Both the position numbers and the translations under genes were made by a program. Below the pieces are notes generated by a model. That model did not search any database. It was not told the DNA's origin and saw only the letters and a program-made list of their open reading frames with translations. A stretch of 64,000 nt of DNA from CAWBNS01 sp964445105 (lineage in GTDB: Bacteria > Chlamydiota > Chlamydiia > Chlamydiales > JAJFMA01). The stretch is from assembly GCA_964445105.1 (NCBI GenBank), contig CAYUJS010000001.1, forward strand, positions 27,883 to 91,882, in the 5' to 3' direction. Shown in pieces: positions 15,947 through 24,601 of the stretch. The stretch's first letter is position 1. Each line of letters starts with the position of its first letter.

Positions 15947-18160
15947 TTAACGAGAGGGTGCTCTAAACCCTACATGGGTAAGGGCGATGACGCCTGATTC
16001 GGAACGGTTAAACAGAAAGCGTATTTTGGTTAATTGATGGGGGCTAAATTGGGAGTTTTGGCGAGTGAAGTCTGCGAGCGGGATCGCATAACTTTGGAAA
16101 ACAATTTCTGGCAGATTATCGGTTTCCATAAAGCTTACTTTCATTAGCGGAGCCAAAATGGGGGCTGCTAAGGGGGCGACATGGCTGAGGGGCAGTGCAG
16201 CCCTCTGGCCATTGGCATCTTCCAACTCGACGGTGAAGTCGAGAGAACAGTTGCAAGTGGGGGAGTAAACCTGCTCGTGGCTATTTGCGGCGAGGAAAAT
16301 CAGTTTATCGGTACCGGCTACCTTTGTTTGAATGGGCAGGTCGATGCTATAAGAGGGGGCCGTGTTGTGCTTGGCGTCCCAGCCTAAGTAAACAGCTGAG
16401 ATATCCTGTTTGCCGTTTTTAAGATCGACTTGCTGGTGGCGCCAGACAGAGAGGTCTTGCGCGCTCATACGTGCGCCAGATCTAGCATCCTGGGTAACGT
16501 CCAAACCCTCTTCGAGGGTAAGGAGATAGCGATCCTTGGAGTCTTCAAAAAGGCTGATGTAGTTTGTTTCTGGTAGCCAATGGTGTCCTGTGCGGTAATC
16601 TGCAAATAGAGGAAGATAACCTAGTTTTTTGTGCAGTATGACTTCCAAAAACGCAGACAAGTAAACCTGTGCAAGTTTTTGTTGTGCACTTCTGGGGAGA
16701 AGGTCAATACTTTTCATCCAATTATCGGCCGGTGCATCGATATCGAGCCATTCCCAAGCGGAGTTGAATCGGCTGTGGTTGGCGCGCGCGACATAGGCGG
16801 CAGCTTTAAAGCGATATTCGCCATCGGATAGACAGACGCGGTTGAATTCGGCCAAACCGTAGAAGGTGCGTACATCCCCGTCGTGCGCGCCTTGCAGAAC
16901 GAAATAGTTCGTATCCTTTAGCCGAACGGGTTTACTGGCGGGTGTGTACTGTTTGTCGACGGGGGCTATAGCAGCGATGCCCAAGATGTTGAAGTTGTAG
17001 TTGAAGGATACGGTGGCGTCGTCTGGATAGAAGGGAAGCTGGTTAAAGGCCACAGCCGTGGCGACAGCTTCCCCGCCACGGCTATGGCCGATAAGAGAGA
17101 TGCGGTTCATGTCTATTTTACCGTAGAAGGGATGCCCTTCTTCACAGTTCCAAGTGCGCCATAGGTTTAGGTGCTCGAGTAGTAGCCAGGAGCGGGCTGG
17201 GTTTGCGGAGATAGAGTCCCAGTAGGAGGTCCAAGAGCCGTTGAGAAAATTTTCATCCACGGAAAAAGCGATAAACCCTCGAGAAGCAAAGAGCTTGCCT
17301 AAGTATTCGTAACCCGGGTCGGAGTACTCCTCCATGTCATGGTTGCCGTGCACAATCAGTACGAGGGGGAAGGGGCCGGCACCATCGGGATACCAGACCC
17401 GAGCATTGAGAGGGAGCGCATCTGGGCCAAAGCCCCAGTATCTAGTGCGGAGTTTGCCCCAAAAGCCAGACCAGCCTGAGATAAAAGCTGAGCCATCGAC
17501 GGAGGGGGTCTTGAGGTTGACATTCGCTCCATATTCTAGGCGCTGTAAGTCGCTTCCGCTGCCGTAGTAGAGCGTTTTAACCATCAGCGGGCCCTCTTTA
17601 GAAGGATCCTCCATTGGGATCGTTGTAAAATTTTCGGGGATATCCCATCGGTAGGAGGTGGGGGGGTTGAAGAAAGAAGAAGTTATCCACAGAAAGGAGC
17701 CAGCGGCTCCGAGCAGGCAGAGGCTGCATAGCGTTGCTACAGCGATTTTACTGCAGGCTTTACGTGTTTGCCATGGCATACGGGCCAGCTCTCCAAGGCA
17801 TAGCCCAAAAAAAGTGGCCTGTCCGACAAGTAAGATCCAGATGAACTGCCTGGCTTCGTCCAAGCGCAGGGGGTCGTAGGTGTAGGAAAAAATCGGCAAG
17901 GAGGTGGCGATGGCCCAGAGGTATAGGTTAGGGATCTGTTTGAGGAGCTGCTTGCCTAAGACGGCAGCGAGACCGACCAGGGCGGCAAAAATGAGACCGA
18001 CGGTCCAGGTGATGAGCCCGAACAGCCATACCGGCTGGATAGGCACGATGCTGGGGCTGCGAGCGGCCCAGATAAGCGCGGTGACTAGTAGCACCAGCCA
18101 TGCCGCCCACCAGGCTCTTGTTTGTTGTCGCAGACGTAAGAACATATTGGCCCAACCCAT
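15947..18160 (-). CDS. membrane-anchored alpha/beta hydrolase
   Basis: 737 residues. The first 165 or so contain about five membrane helices. The rest is an alpha/beta-hydrolase domain with FPLVLIVHGNHD (oxyanion region) and ISLIGHSRGGEAVATA (nucleophile Ser in GHSRGG); LQGAHDGDVRTF probably carries the catalytic acid and ARANHSRFNS a His. A C-terminal beta-rich extension of about 200 residues follows. The fold suggests an esterase, lipase or acyl-protein hydrolase acting on the outer face of the membrane; the substrate is unknown. Single gene, divergent from the DUF4143 ATPase across a repeat-rich gap. Confidence 0.75.
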   Translation of the reverse strand: MGWANMFLRLRQQTRAWWAAWLVLLVTALIWAARSPSIVPIQPVWLFGLITWTVGLIFAALVGLAAVLGKQLLKQIPNLYLWAIATSLPIFSYTYDPLRLDEARQFIWILLVGQATFFGLCLGELARMPWQTRKACSKIAVATLCSLCLLGAAGSFLWITSSFFNPPTSYRWDIPENFTTIPMEDPSKEGPLMVKTLYYGSGSDLQRLEYGANVNLKTPSVDGSAFISGWSGFWGKLRTRYWGFGPDALPLNARVWYPDGAGPFPLVLIVHGNHDMEEYSDPGYEYLGKLFASRGFIAFSVDENFLNGSWTSYWDSISANPARSWLLLEHLNLWRTWNCEEGHPFYGKIDMNRISLIGHSRGGEAVATAVAFNQLPFYPDDATVSFNYNFNILGIAAIAPVDKQYTPASKPVRLKDTNYFVLQGAHDGDVRTFYGLAEFNRVCLSDGEYRFKAAAYVARANHSRFNSAWEWLDIDAPADNWMKSIDLLPRSAQQKLAQVYLSAFLEVILHKKLGYLPLFADYRTGHHWLPETNYISLFEDSKDRYLLTLEEGLDVTQDARSGARMSAQDLSVWRHQQVDLKNGKQDISAVYLGWDAKHNTAPSYSIDLPIQTKVAGTDKLIFLAANSHEQVYSPTCNCSLDFTVELEDANGQRAALPLSHVAPLAAPILAPLMKVSFMETDNLPEIVFQSYAIPLADFTRQNSQFSPHQLTKIRFLFNRSESGVIALTHVGFRAPSR

Positions 18161-18417
18161 CCGATTCGCAAAATGTCAGCGCTGGGTATTTCTGTCTAGC
18201 TGGAGTTTTGATCGCAGCAGCTCCAGCTAAAAAACTCCCAGGCGGCATGGACTAAAGATGTTATCGGCGATCAAAAACTGGCCTTTAGCTTCGTTTGCTC
18301 TGTCTAAAGCCTTTAGCAGTTCCCGCTAAAAAGGGGAACCGACTGGCTCCGGGGCGGTCATCGGCCTCATTTTGCTCCTCATCCGTAGCTTTAGCTACGA
18401 ATTCGTTACAAACTGAG
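18161..18417. repeat. structured repeat-rich intergenic region
   Basis: This gap holds several perfect dyads: CTAAAG-C-CTTTAG (18304-18316), GTTCCC/GGGAAC (18319-18339) and CGTAGCT-TT-AGCTACG (18384-18399). Two segments, AGCAGCTCCAGCTAAAAAA near 18218 and AGCAGTTCCCGCTAAAAA near 18315, are inverted versions of the TTTTTAGCGGGAGCTGCT end of the dispersed repeat, so this appears to be a nest of repeat copies in both orientations. No gene was seen. Confidence 0.5.
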
Positions 18418-18468
18418 CCCGCTGTCAGCCCTCACTGAGCGGGTTTCTTCTTTTGGCGGGAGCTGCTG
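18400..18468 (+). repeat. dispersed intergenic repeat, copy B, with terminator-like hairpin
   Basis: AATTCGTTACAAACTGAGCC leads into CCCGCT (18418-18423) and CTGAGCGGG (18435-18443), which pair with a two-base bulge, followed by a T-rich run to 18454 and GGCGGGAGCTGCTG. It is the copy with the best-preserved stem. It aligns with copies A (5308) and C (43242). Confidence 0.65.
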
Positions 18469-18486
18469 TCGAGCTTTATATATTCT

Positions 18487-18519
18487 TGACAAATTTAAAG
18501 TGGCGTTTTAAATTTGTCA
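18487..18519 (+). promoter_or_regulatory. perfect inverted repeat abutting the DUF4143 ATPase start
   Basis: Arms TGACAAATTTAAA (18487-18499) and TTTAAATTTGTCA (18507-18519) are perfect 13-base complements around a 7-base centre, ending 2 bases before the ATG at 18522. The left arm overlaps a TTGACA at 18486-18491. It could be an operator, or an mRNA hairpin hiding the start. A related dyad precedes the other DUF4143 gene (57511-57576). Confidence 0.7.
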
Positions 18520-18521
18520 CC

Positions 18522-19727
18522 ATGATTCCTAGGCATATCGGCTCTCATATCCTTAAGTACGCGAAGCAATATCCTATCGTTGCCCTTGTAGGGCCGCGGC
18601 AGAGCGGTAAGACGACGCTAGCAAAATTCCTTTTCGAAAATTATAGGTACGTTTCTCTCGAAAATCTAGATTTTCGGCAGTATGCTGCGTTAGATCCAAG
18701 AGGATTTTTAGCGGAGTTCGGCCCTTACGTGATCTTAGATGAGGTACAGCGTGTACCGGGGCTTTTTGCCTACCTGCAGGAGCAGGTCGACTTAGACCAG
18801 TCTCCGGCGCAGTACATCCTTACAGGCTCTTCGCAGTTTCTTTTGATGGAGAAAATCACCCAATCGCTGGCAGGCCGTATTGTGACGTTTAAGCTCTATC
18901 CGTTGACGTTTACGGAATTAGCCCGCTACCCGGAAGACACCGACTACCTGAGCGTCTATCGCACCAGGCACGCCGCAAGAGAGAGAGTGGACCAAGAGCA
19001 GCTTTGTAATCTACTCTTAACCGGGTTTTTCCCGCGCATTCACGATAAGCAGTTAGATAGCCATAAATGGTATGAAAATTACGTTTTGACCTATGTGGAA
19101 AGAGATATACGCACCCTTCTTCAGGTGCGCAATTTACAGACATTTGAAGCCTTTCTCAAGCTGTGCGCCTCGCTTTCGGGCCAGCTGCTAAATTATTCTA
19201 ATCTATCGAACGCCTTGGGCGTCTCGGTGCCTACGGTAAGGGAATGGATTTCGATTCTGGAAGCTAGTGGGCTAGTTTTTATCCTTCCTCCCTATTTTGA
19301 AAATTTTTCAAAAAGAGTGGTGAAGACGCCTAAGATCTATTTTTCCGATCCGGGGCTGCTGTGCTATCTTCTGTCCATTCGCACTTCAGATCACTTGAAG
19401 GTGCATCCTCTGTTGGGTCATATTTTTGAGACCTTTCTGGTGAGCGAGTGCTACAAAAGGTTCTACAACCTAGGAGAGACGCCTGCGTTATATTTTTGGC
19501 GGGATCAGTCTGGTAACGAGGTAGATCTGTTGATTTACAACGGCCGTGTGGGTTACCCCATTGAGATTAAGCTCTCGCAAACTTTACACACCGATTTTAA
19601 GATGCCTATTGAGCGTTGGCTAGACCTGAAGAACAATCCTGCTGATAAGGGAGCCATTGCGTATTGTGGCGAGCATGTGGCGTACACAAAAACGGCCGTG
19701 GTTGCGGTTCCCTGGTATCAGCTTTAG
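18522..19727 (+). CDS. AAA-type ATPase with DUF4143 domain (first copy)
   Basis: 401 residues from ATG 18522. The N-terminal ATPase carries Walker A GPRQSGKTT and Walker B YVILDEVQRV, with sensor LTGSSQFLL. After a helical/winged-helix middle (LSNALGVSVPTVREWISILEASG) comes the C-terminal DUF4143 restriction-endonuclease-like part with FWRDQSGNEVDLLI and IEIKLS. The family is common and often multicopy in bacteria, with no proven function. It is immediately preceded by a perfect inverted repeat. About 31% of its layout parallels the gene at 56302-57510 only at motif level, so they are not a recent duplication. Confidence 0.85.
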   Translation: MIPRHIGSHILKYAKQYPIVALVGPRQSGKTTLAKFLFENYRYVSLENLDFRQYAALDPRGFLAEFGPYVILDEVQRVPGLFAYLQEQVDLDQSPAQYILTGSSQFLLMEKITQSLAGRIVTFKLYPLTFTELARYPEDTDYLSVYRTRHAARERVDQEQLCNLLLTGFFPRIHDKQLDSHKWYENYVLTYVERDIRTLLQVRNLQTFEAFLKLCASLSGQLLNYSNLSNALGVSVPTVREWISILEASGLVFILPPYFENFSKRVVKTPKIYFSDPGLLCYLLSIRTSDHLKVHPLLGHIFETFLVSECYKRFYNLGETPALYFWRDQSGNEVDLLIYNGRVGYPIEIKLSQTLHTDFKMPIERWLDLKNNPADKGAIAYCGEHVAYTKTAVVAVPWYQL

Positions 19728-19738
19728 GGGTACCAGCT

Positions 19739-20713
19739 TTAGGCCAATCCTAACAGTAAGTCGCAGAGTTGTGTGCCGACCTTTTGATGGCAATGGTAGG
19801 AGGCTACAAAATTCCGCCCTGATCTGCCTAACATGGCAGCGCGGGGGCGATTTGCGATAAGCTCAATCAACGCTTCTTCCCACTCTTGGTCTTCGTGCAC
19901 GGCGATGCTGTTGAGGGGTGTTAAAATTTCTGACGTGGCGCCATAGACGTTTCCTATGACCGGTACGCCGCAAGCGAGGTATTGGAGCGCTTTGATGGGT
20001 GACTTTCCGTGCGAATATTCCTCGTTAGACAGGGGTAGCAGGCCGATGTCGAGCTGTTGGATAAATGAGGCTTCGCCATTGGGAGTGAAATTCACATAGG
20101 TATAGGGGCATTTTAGGTTAGGCTTGGCTCCAGAAAAGACAGCTAATTTAACTTGGGGAAACCGTCTAATAAGGTTTTTTAAGGTGTTGTCGAGGCGCTC
20201 AAGGTGGTGGAGATTGTTTGGTGCCCCTACCCAGCCGATGGTGATATCACTGGCTTTGGGCTTGGGAATAGGAGTAAAAGAGGAGAGGTCAATGGCCATG
20301 CGAATGATCTCGGTATTTCTGGCTTTGGTCTGAGCGTAATCTTTGAGAAATTCATTGGCAGCAATGACGAGGTCAGAGCAGCCTAACCATTGCTTTAATC
20401 GGTAGTTGAGGCGCCAGCGCGTGGTGAGAGAATAGGGTTTGCCGGGGCGTGTGTAGATGGCGTCGTCAAAGTCGAACACTAGGCGGCGCGCGGCTTGGCG
20501 GACGCGTTTGGCCCAGGAAACGCTCAAGACGCATTTTTGATTAATCACTAGGTCAGCATTGGCGATTTTTTCGAGCGTGGAGGCATCTATCCTTGCCCCT
20601 TCAACGGTTTCAAGCTGGATACCTCTTTCTGCAAGCAAGGGTCGGTGTTGCATGAGGCGGAAGCGTGTGCTGCCTGCTGTGGGGGTTCCGACTGTTAAAG
20701 CTAGCACACGCAT
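19739..20713 (-). CDS. glycosyltransferase, GT4-like
   Basis: 324 residues with a GT-B type C-terminal half: ITIGWVGAPNNLHHLERL, then LLPLSNEEYSHGKSPIKALQYLACGVPVIGN, the usual nucleotide-sugar contact region. It transfers a sugar from an activated donor to a glycan or lipid on the cytoplasmic side. It is the last gene of a cluster with another GT and a fused nucleotidyltransferase. Donor and acceptor are not evident. Confidence 0.85.
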   Translation of the reverse strand: MRVLALTVGTPTAGSTRFRLMQHRPLLAERGIQLETVEGARIDASTLEKIANADLVINQKCVLSVSWAKRVRQAARRLVFDFDDAIYTRPGKPYSLTTRWRLNYRLKQWLGCSDLVIAANEFLKDYAQTKARNTEIIRMAIDLSSFTPIPKPKASDITIGWVGAPNNLHHLERLDNTLKNLIRRFPQVKLAVFSGAKPNLKCPYTYVNFTPNGEASFIQQLDIGLLPLSNEEYSHGKSPIKALQYLACGVPVIGNVYGATSEILTPLNSIAVHEDQEWEEALIELIANRPRAAMLGRSGRNFVASYHCHQKVGTQLCDLLLGLA

Positions 20714-20735
20714 GAGAGGCTTCTTTGCCTGGGTT

Positions 20736-21632
20736 TCAGGCTCTTAAAATTTGGAGCAGTTTCTTTTCGTCTTGTAACCACTGATTGCGTAGTTTATGGG
20801 TGAATATCTCAAGGGCTGGTTGCAGCGCCGCTGGTGGGCGGATTGCATGCCGAAACTGTCCTTCCCTGTTAAACAGATAGCCTGTACGGCCATCTTCAAT
20901 GTATTCATTCATGGTAGCGTCGTTATGTGCCAGCACAATTTTTCCCATAGCCATGGCTTCCAAGAAACTCAAGCCAACGCCTTCTTGCAGGCGCGGAGCG
21001 ATGTAGAAGTCTGATTGGGCAATTTTTTGTAGCAGCTGTTCTTTAGGGAGCCAACCCTCTAATTTTTCGATGGGAAATGCGACTGGCCCCTCGCTGTGTA
21101 GATCAGATTTGTAGATAACCTTGCGCACAGCGCTTGGTGGAAAGTTTTTCGCAATGATGTTAAGGCCAATATTGGGATCGCGTTGCCAAAGAAAAAAAGT
21201 GTAAGGGGACGCTGTAGAGAGAGGGGAGCTTTTGGTGAGAGTCGGAAAGTAGCGAATTTGGCAAGAGGGGATGCCCTGATTTTTCAGCTGTCTATGCACG
21301 GGATTACAACAGCTGATGGCTTCCAGGCCGGCCAGGCGATAAGCCAGGCGTTTCTTTAAGCTAAGAGGCTGGAACCCATCCCACATCGGTACCCAAATTT
21401 TTCGTTTAGAACGCAACTTGAGTAGGTGGTGAAAAAGGGAAGGTGGGAGCTGAAAAAAGACCGTGAGGTGGGGTTCAAGGGCGTTAACCTGCTCCACGCA
21501 CTCTCTGGAGCCTAGGTTTTCGCGCCGCCAGATAGTGACATCGCCTACTTGCTTGAGCAGATCAATGAAAAATAGGTCGCTCTTTGTCTGTTCGTGAATG
21601 GCTCGACCAAGGAAGGCGATCTTCATTAGCAA
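20736..21632 (-). CDS. glycosyltransferase family 1/4
   Basis: 298 residues. The C-terminal half shows APRLQEGVGLSFLEAMAMGKIVLAHND, the classic GT4 motif with the E-x7-E type donor-binding pair. The N-terminal half is a divergent Rossmann-like acceptor domain. It overlaps the upstream nucleotidyltransferase gene by 7 bases, so the two are co-translated. Likely a surface glycan (LPS or other) assembly enzyme. Confidence 0.85.
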   Translation of the reverse strand: MLMKIAFLGRAIHEQTKSDLFFIDLLKQVGDVTIWRRENLGSRECVEQVNALEPHLTVFFQLPPSLFHHLLKLRSKRKIWVPMWDGFQPLSLKKRLAYRLAGLEAISCCNPVHRQLKNQGIPSCQIRYFPTLTKSSPLSTASPYTFFLWQRDPNIGLNIIAKNFPPSAVRKVIYKSDLHSEGPVAFPIEKLEGWLPKEQLLQKIAQSDFYIAPRLQEGVGLSFLEAMAMGKIVLAHNDATMNEYIEDGRTGYLFNREGQFRHAIRPPAALQPALEIFTHKLRNQWLQDEKKLLQILRA

Positions 21633-23230
21633 CAGACCGCCGCGTTGGTCATTAGATCGTTAGAAAGGCAGTAAGGGTGGTGCGGCCATGCGTGAAAGAA
21701 GCGTTGCCAGTACTCGAAGGTGCGGAGATCCTCGGGCGTACCCCAGCATATGTAGTGATCGACTTCGAAGGGTACGACTTTCTTGCCGGCTTGCACCATT
21801 TCGTTGATGCAGCTATCAACGTAGAACTCTCCATTTACGCGAATGTTTTTCTTGCGGAGACGTTCGACGGCTTTGACGAAGTCTGAAGCGCGCTTGAAGG
21901 TGAAGCTGCCTACGACGGCATGATCTTCAATTGGGTTATCGGAAATAGGGACTTTTACTGATACATTTTTTACTGAGCCGGCTTCGTCTAAATCGACCCA
22001 TCCATACAAGTGAGGGTTTCGTTTGCTACCAGGGTGCCGGCGGCAGGTCCAGATAATCGCATCGACGGTAGGATCATCCATTAGGGCCTGGTAGCGCTCG
22101 CGATTCCAGATCGTGCCGTTGTCGCACACGCCGATGATGAGAGGGTGGTCGTGGTTTTCTCCTTTGAGACCGATGAGGCAGGTTTCTGCTTGTCCTTCTG
22201 TCACCCAGTCCAGAGCGACCACGGTGGAAGAAGGCGCATAGGTATCAAGGGCTTGTTTGAGCGGGTAGCTATCCAGATGCTCCCTGAGTACAACGAAGAC
22301 ATGTTTTTGTGCGGGAGGTAGGCAGCGCGCGGCTTGCACGATCATAGGGATGCCGGAGACGGGGATGAGCGGCTTTGGAGTTGCATACCCTTCGCGTACG
22401 AAGCGGCTCCCGCGGCCTGCAAGAGGAATTAGGTTTACTGTTTTGTCCGTTGTGGGCAGAGCAGGCGGGGCTTCTATTAGAGCTTGGAAGATCTTTGACC
22501 AGGACTGGAACTGTTCTAAATCTTCAGGGGTATCCCATTGCAGCATGCTGGGGACTTCGTAGATAGAAGTCGCCAGGTTATCCCTGCGCATAAGGTTAAA
22601 AACAAGGCTGACGTAGTATTCGCCGTCGAGAGCAATCTTTTCGTTCATGAGTTGGCGGAAGTACTTTTTGACGTAACGCGTGCGTTTAAAATAATAAAGG
22701 CCGTTGGCGGCATATTCGCGCGTGCGGTTTTCTGTGAAGGGGCTTTTCTCCCTGATCTCTTGCAACCAGTGATTTTCTTCGCGAATAAAAGCGTACTGGA
22801 CGGAGTTGCGCATATGTGGATGAAAACCCTTGTAGGCGGCGATGGCTCCGTCGGCACAGCGCATTCGGGTGTGACGCAGGAAATCACGATAGTCCCAGTT
22901 TACCGAAAAATCGCAGTAGCAGACGATGACTTCCTCTTCATCGTCGAACTGGTTGGCGATTTGGCTGACGCTAAATACCGGTCCTTTTTTGTGTCCTGGA
23001 ATGCGGTGGATGGTACTTTTAGGAGCCAGCTCTTGTAAGATGGAGGTGAGTGCCGTGTTGTCTAGGTGCTCGTTCCGGCAGATAAAGTGAAAATCGGTCT
23101 CGCCAGGAAACATGTCCAGCACGTGAGCGATCATCGGCCGCTCATCAACTTTGATGAGCGGCTTTGGCTCGCTGTAGCCGGCTTTCCGGAACTGCGCACC
23201 GGTCCCTGTCATGGGTATGATGATTTTCAC
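21626..23230 (-). CDS. fused double NDP-sugar nucleotidyltransferase
   Basis: 534 residues made of two homologous GT-A nucleotidyltransferase domains. Domain 1 (1-250) begins IIIPMTGTGAQFRKAGYSEPKPLI; domain 2 (about 262-525) begins LIPLAGRGSRFVREGYATPKPLI. Each keeps the G-x-G-x-R/Q-F signature and ends alike (LQWDTPEDLEQFQSW / ICWGTPEDLRTFEYW). Such enzymes form NDP-sugars from NTP and sugar-1-phosphate. Domain 1 has GTGAQF where domain 2 has the more canonical GRGSRF, so the two may differ in substrate or one may be non-catalytic. First gene of the three-gene glycan cluster. Confidence 0.85.
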   Translation of the reverse strand: MKIIIPMTGTGAQFRKAGYSEPKPLIKVDERPMIAHVLDMFPGETDFHFICRNEHLDNTALTSILQELAPKSTIHRIPGHKKGPVFSVSQIANQFDDEEEVIVCYCDFSVNWDYRDFLRHTRMRCADGAIAAYKGFHPHMRNSVQYAFIREENHWLQEIREKSPFTENRTREYAANGLYYFKRTRYVKKYFRQLMNEKIALDGEYYVSLVFNLMRRDNLATSIYEVPSMLQWDTPEDLEQFQSWSKIFQALIEAPPALPTTDKTVNLIPLAGRGSRFVREGYATPKPLIPVSGIPMIVQAARCLPPAQKHVFVVLREHLDSYPLKQALDTYAPSSTVVALDWVTEGQAETCLIGLKGENHDHPLIIGVCDNGTIWNRERYQALMDDPTVDAIIWTCRRHPGSKRNPHLYGWVDLDEAGSVKNVSVKVPISDNPIEDHAVVGSFTFKRASDFVKAVERLRKKNIRVNGEFYVDSCINEMVQAGKKVVPFEVDHYICWGTPEDLRTFEYWQRFFHAWPHHPYCLSNDLMTNAAVCC

Positions 23231-23393
23231 AGCGACATCCTCGGTAAAGGCTCCCGACTAAGCGAGCGGTTAGCCAAAAGACTCCTTAAGTTTTAAAAAA
23301 TATATAGGAATTATCGCATCCCTATTCATCGTCATTGTAAGTAGCCGCTCGTATTTCAAGCTATAGGAAAGGTAAGGGGTTTGGGGGCTGCTT

Positions 23394-23487
23394 TTTTACC
23401 GCTAGAGCGGTAAAATCTGCTGTTAAGCAGCGGTTTTTCTGTTGCAAAAACTTTGGATAGGTTAATTTTACTGCTTTAGCAGCAAAA
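23394..23487 (+). promoter_or_regulatory. three-dyad operator region upstream of hipB
   Basis: Three related dyads are present. TTTTACCGCT-AG-AGCGGTAAAA (23394-23415) is a perfect palindrome. CTGCT-GTTA-AGCAG lies at 23418-23431. TTTTACTGCT-TT-AGCAGCAAAA (23466-23487) is perfect but for one pair. The last ends 10 bases before the hipB ATG and overlaps the place of a -10. The layout fits autoregulation by the HipB repressor. The two outer sites are centred 72 bases apart. Confidence 0.7.
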
Positions 23488-23497
23488 ATGGCTCATT

Positions 23498-23737
23498 ATG
23501 GATTCTAAACGCATCGGTAGAATGGTGCGCTTCCACCGCAAACGAAGCGGCCTAACGCAGCGAGAGCTGGCCGATTTCGCGCAAATAGGAAAAACAGCAG
23601 TGTATGATGTGGAAAAAGGGAAGCCTACTATTCAGATAGACACGCTACAAAAAATCTTATACTCGTTAAAAATTAAATTATTTTTTGAAGGCCCCCTGAT
23701 GAGAGTTTTTGAGGAGCAAGACCGTGAAGAGGGCTGA
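23498..23737 (+). CDS. HipB-like antitoxin / XRE-family regulator
   Basis: 79 residues, a single helix-turn-helix domain: MVRFHRKRSGLTQRELADFAQIGKTAVYDVEKGKPTIQ... matches the HipB family. HipB proteins neutralise the HipA-type kinase and repress their own operon. The frame is intact and overlaps the following hip remnant by 14 bases, as in hipB-hipS-hipT loci. Because the toxin is broken, this is probably an orphan regulator. Confidence 0.85.
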   Translation: MDSKRIGRMVRFHRKRSGLTQRELADFAQIGKTAVYDVEKGKPTIQIDTLQKILYSLKIKLFFEGPLMRVFEEQDREEG

Positions 23738-24556
23738 AGTATTTGTGTACGGAAAGCAGGCGGGCCAGCTGCAGGGGATAGAGCGGAAGCGGTTTTATAG
23801 GTTTGTCTAATCTGAAAGTTACCATGGCCAGCCTATTTTTTGGGAAATACTGGTGTCTAACCAGACTCATGAATTTTCAAGATTTCCGCCCTTTTTTGAA
23901 GGCTTGCTCCACGAGGGGATCATGCTGGAAACACCTTTGCAAAGAGGCAAAATAGATCATCACGATTTACTGAGTCAGTTGCTGGCGGTAGGCGACATCG
24001 CCCATGAACTTTGCCTAAGAGAGATATTCCGCCAAAGGCTTGAGGCTTGCTTCTCCTCGCCTCATCCACCTGCATGATTTTCCCTTTTCCTCCGCCGAAC
24101 AAATGGAAATGATTCTCCAGCTTGCTCTCAAGATGTCTATCCAAGGCGTGCAGCCTAAATTAAGTGTAAAAATCGCTCCTTTTGTCGGGCATTTTCAAAT
24201 TGTCGATAAAAATCGAACGCTCATCTTTTTTAAGCCGTTCCACCAGTTTTTTAGCGAAGTGCCGCAAAGTGAAGATGTCACCGTGCGCCTAGCGAAGCTG
24301 GTTTATATTGATGTACCAATACATAATATAACCTATAACATTGACGGCTCTTTAATTTATTTTATTAGACGGTTTGATCGGTTGGGGCGAGGCCATTGAT
24401 CGAAAAGGAATTAAATAACTTTATCCAGCAGCGTGAAGTCTGGATCGTAACGTTGCACCACAGTTTTCTCCCCCCTCAGGTTTGCGAAAAATACTTGGCT
24501 GCGCTAGCGTATTCGGTTAATTTTCTTGAGGTGGCCTGGTCTTTTCTCTATTAGGC
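23724..24556 (+). pseudogene. decayed hipS-hipT (HipA-type toxin kinase)
   Basis: From GTG 23724 the frame gives VKRAEVFVYGKQAGQLQ (HipA N-subdomain 1, or HipS), is cut by an in-frame TAA at codon 29 (23808-23810), and continues in the same frame with HGQPIFWEILVSN and FPPFFEGLLHEGIMLET. After a frameshift near 24040 it reads MSIQGVQPKLSV and DVTVRLAKLVYIDVP...YFIRRFDRLG, the HipA kinase N-lobe. The catalytic core is absent. A C-terminal-like fragment (WIVTLHHSFLPPQVCEKYL) lies at about 24440-24500. The toxin is therefore dead through a nonsense codon, a frameshift and an internal deletion. Confidence 0.8.
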
Positions 24557-24601
24557 CGATCCTGTATCATCCCTACCTTTTATAATTGCAAGAGAGCGAC
24601 A

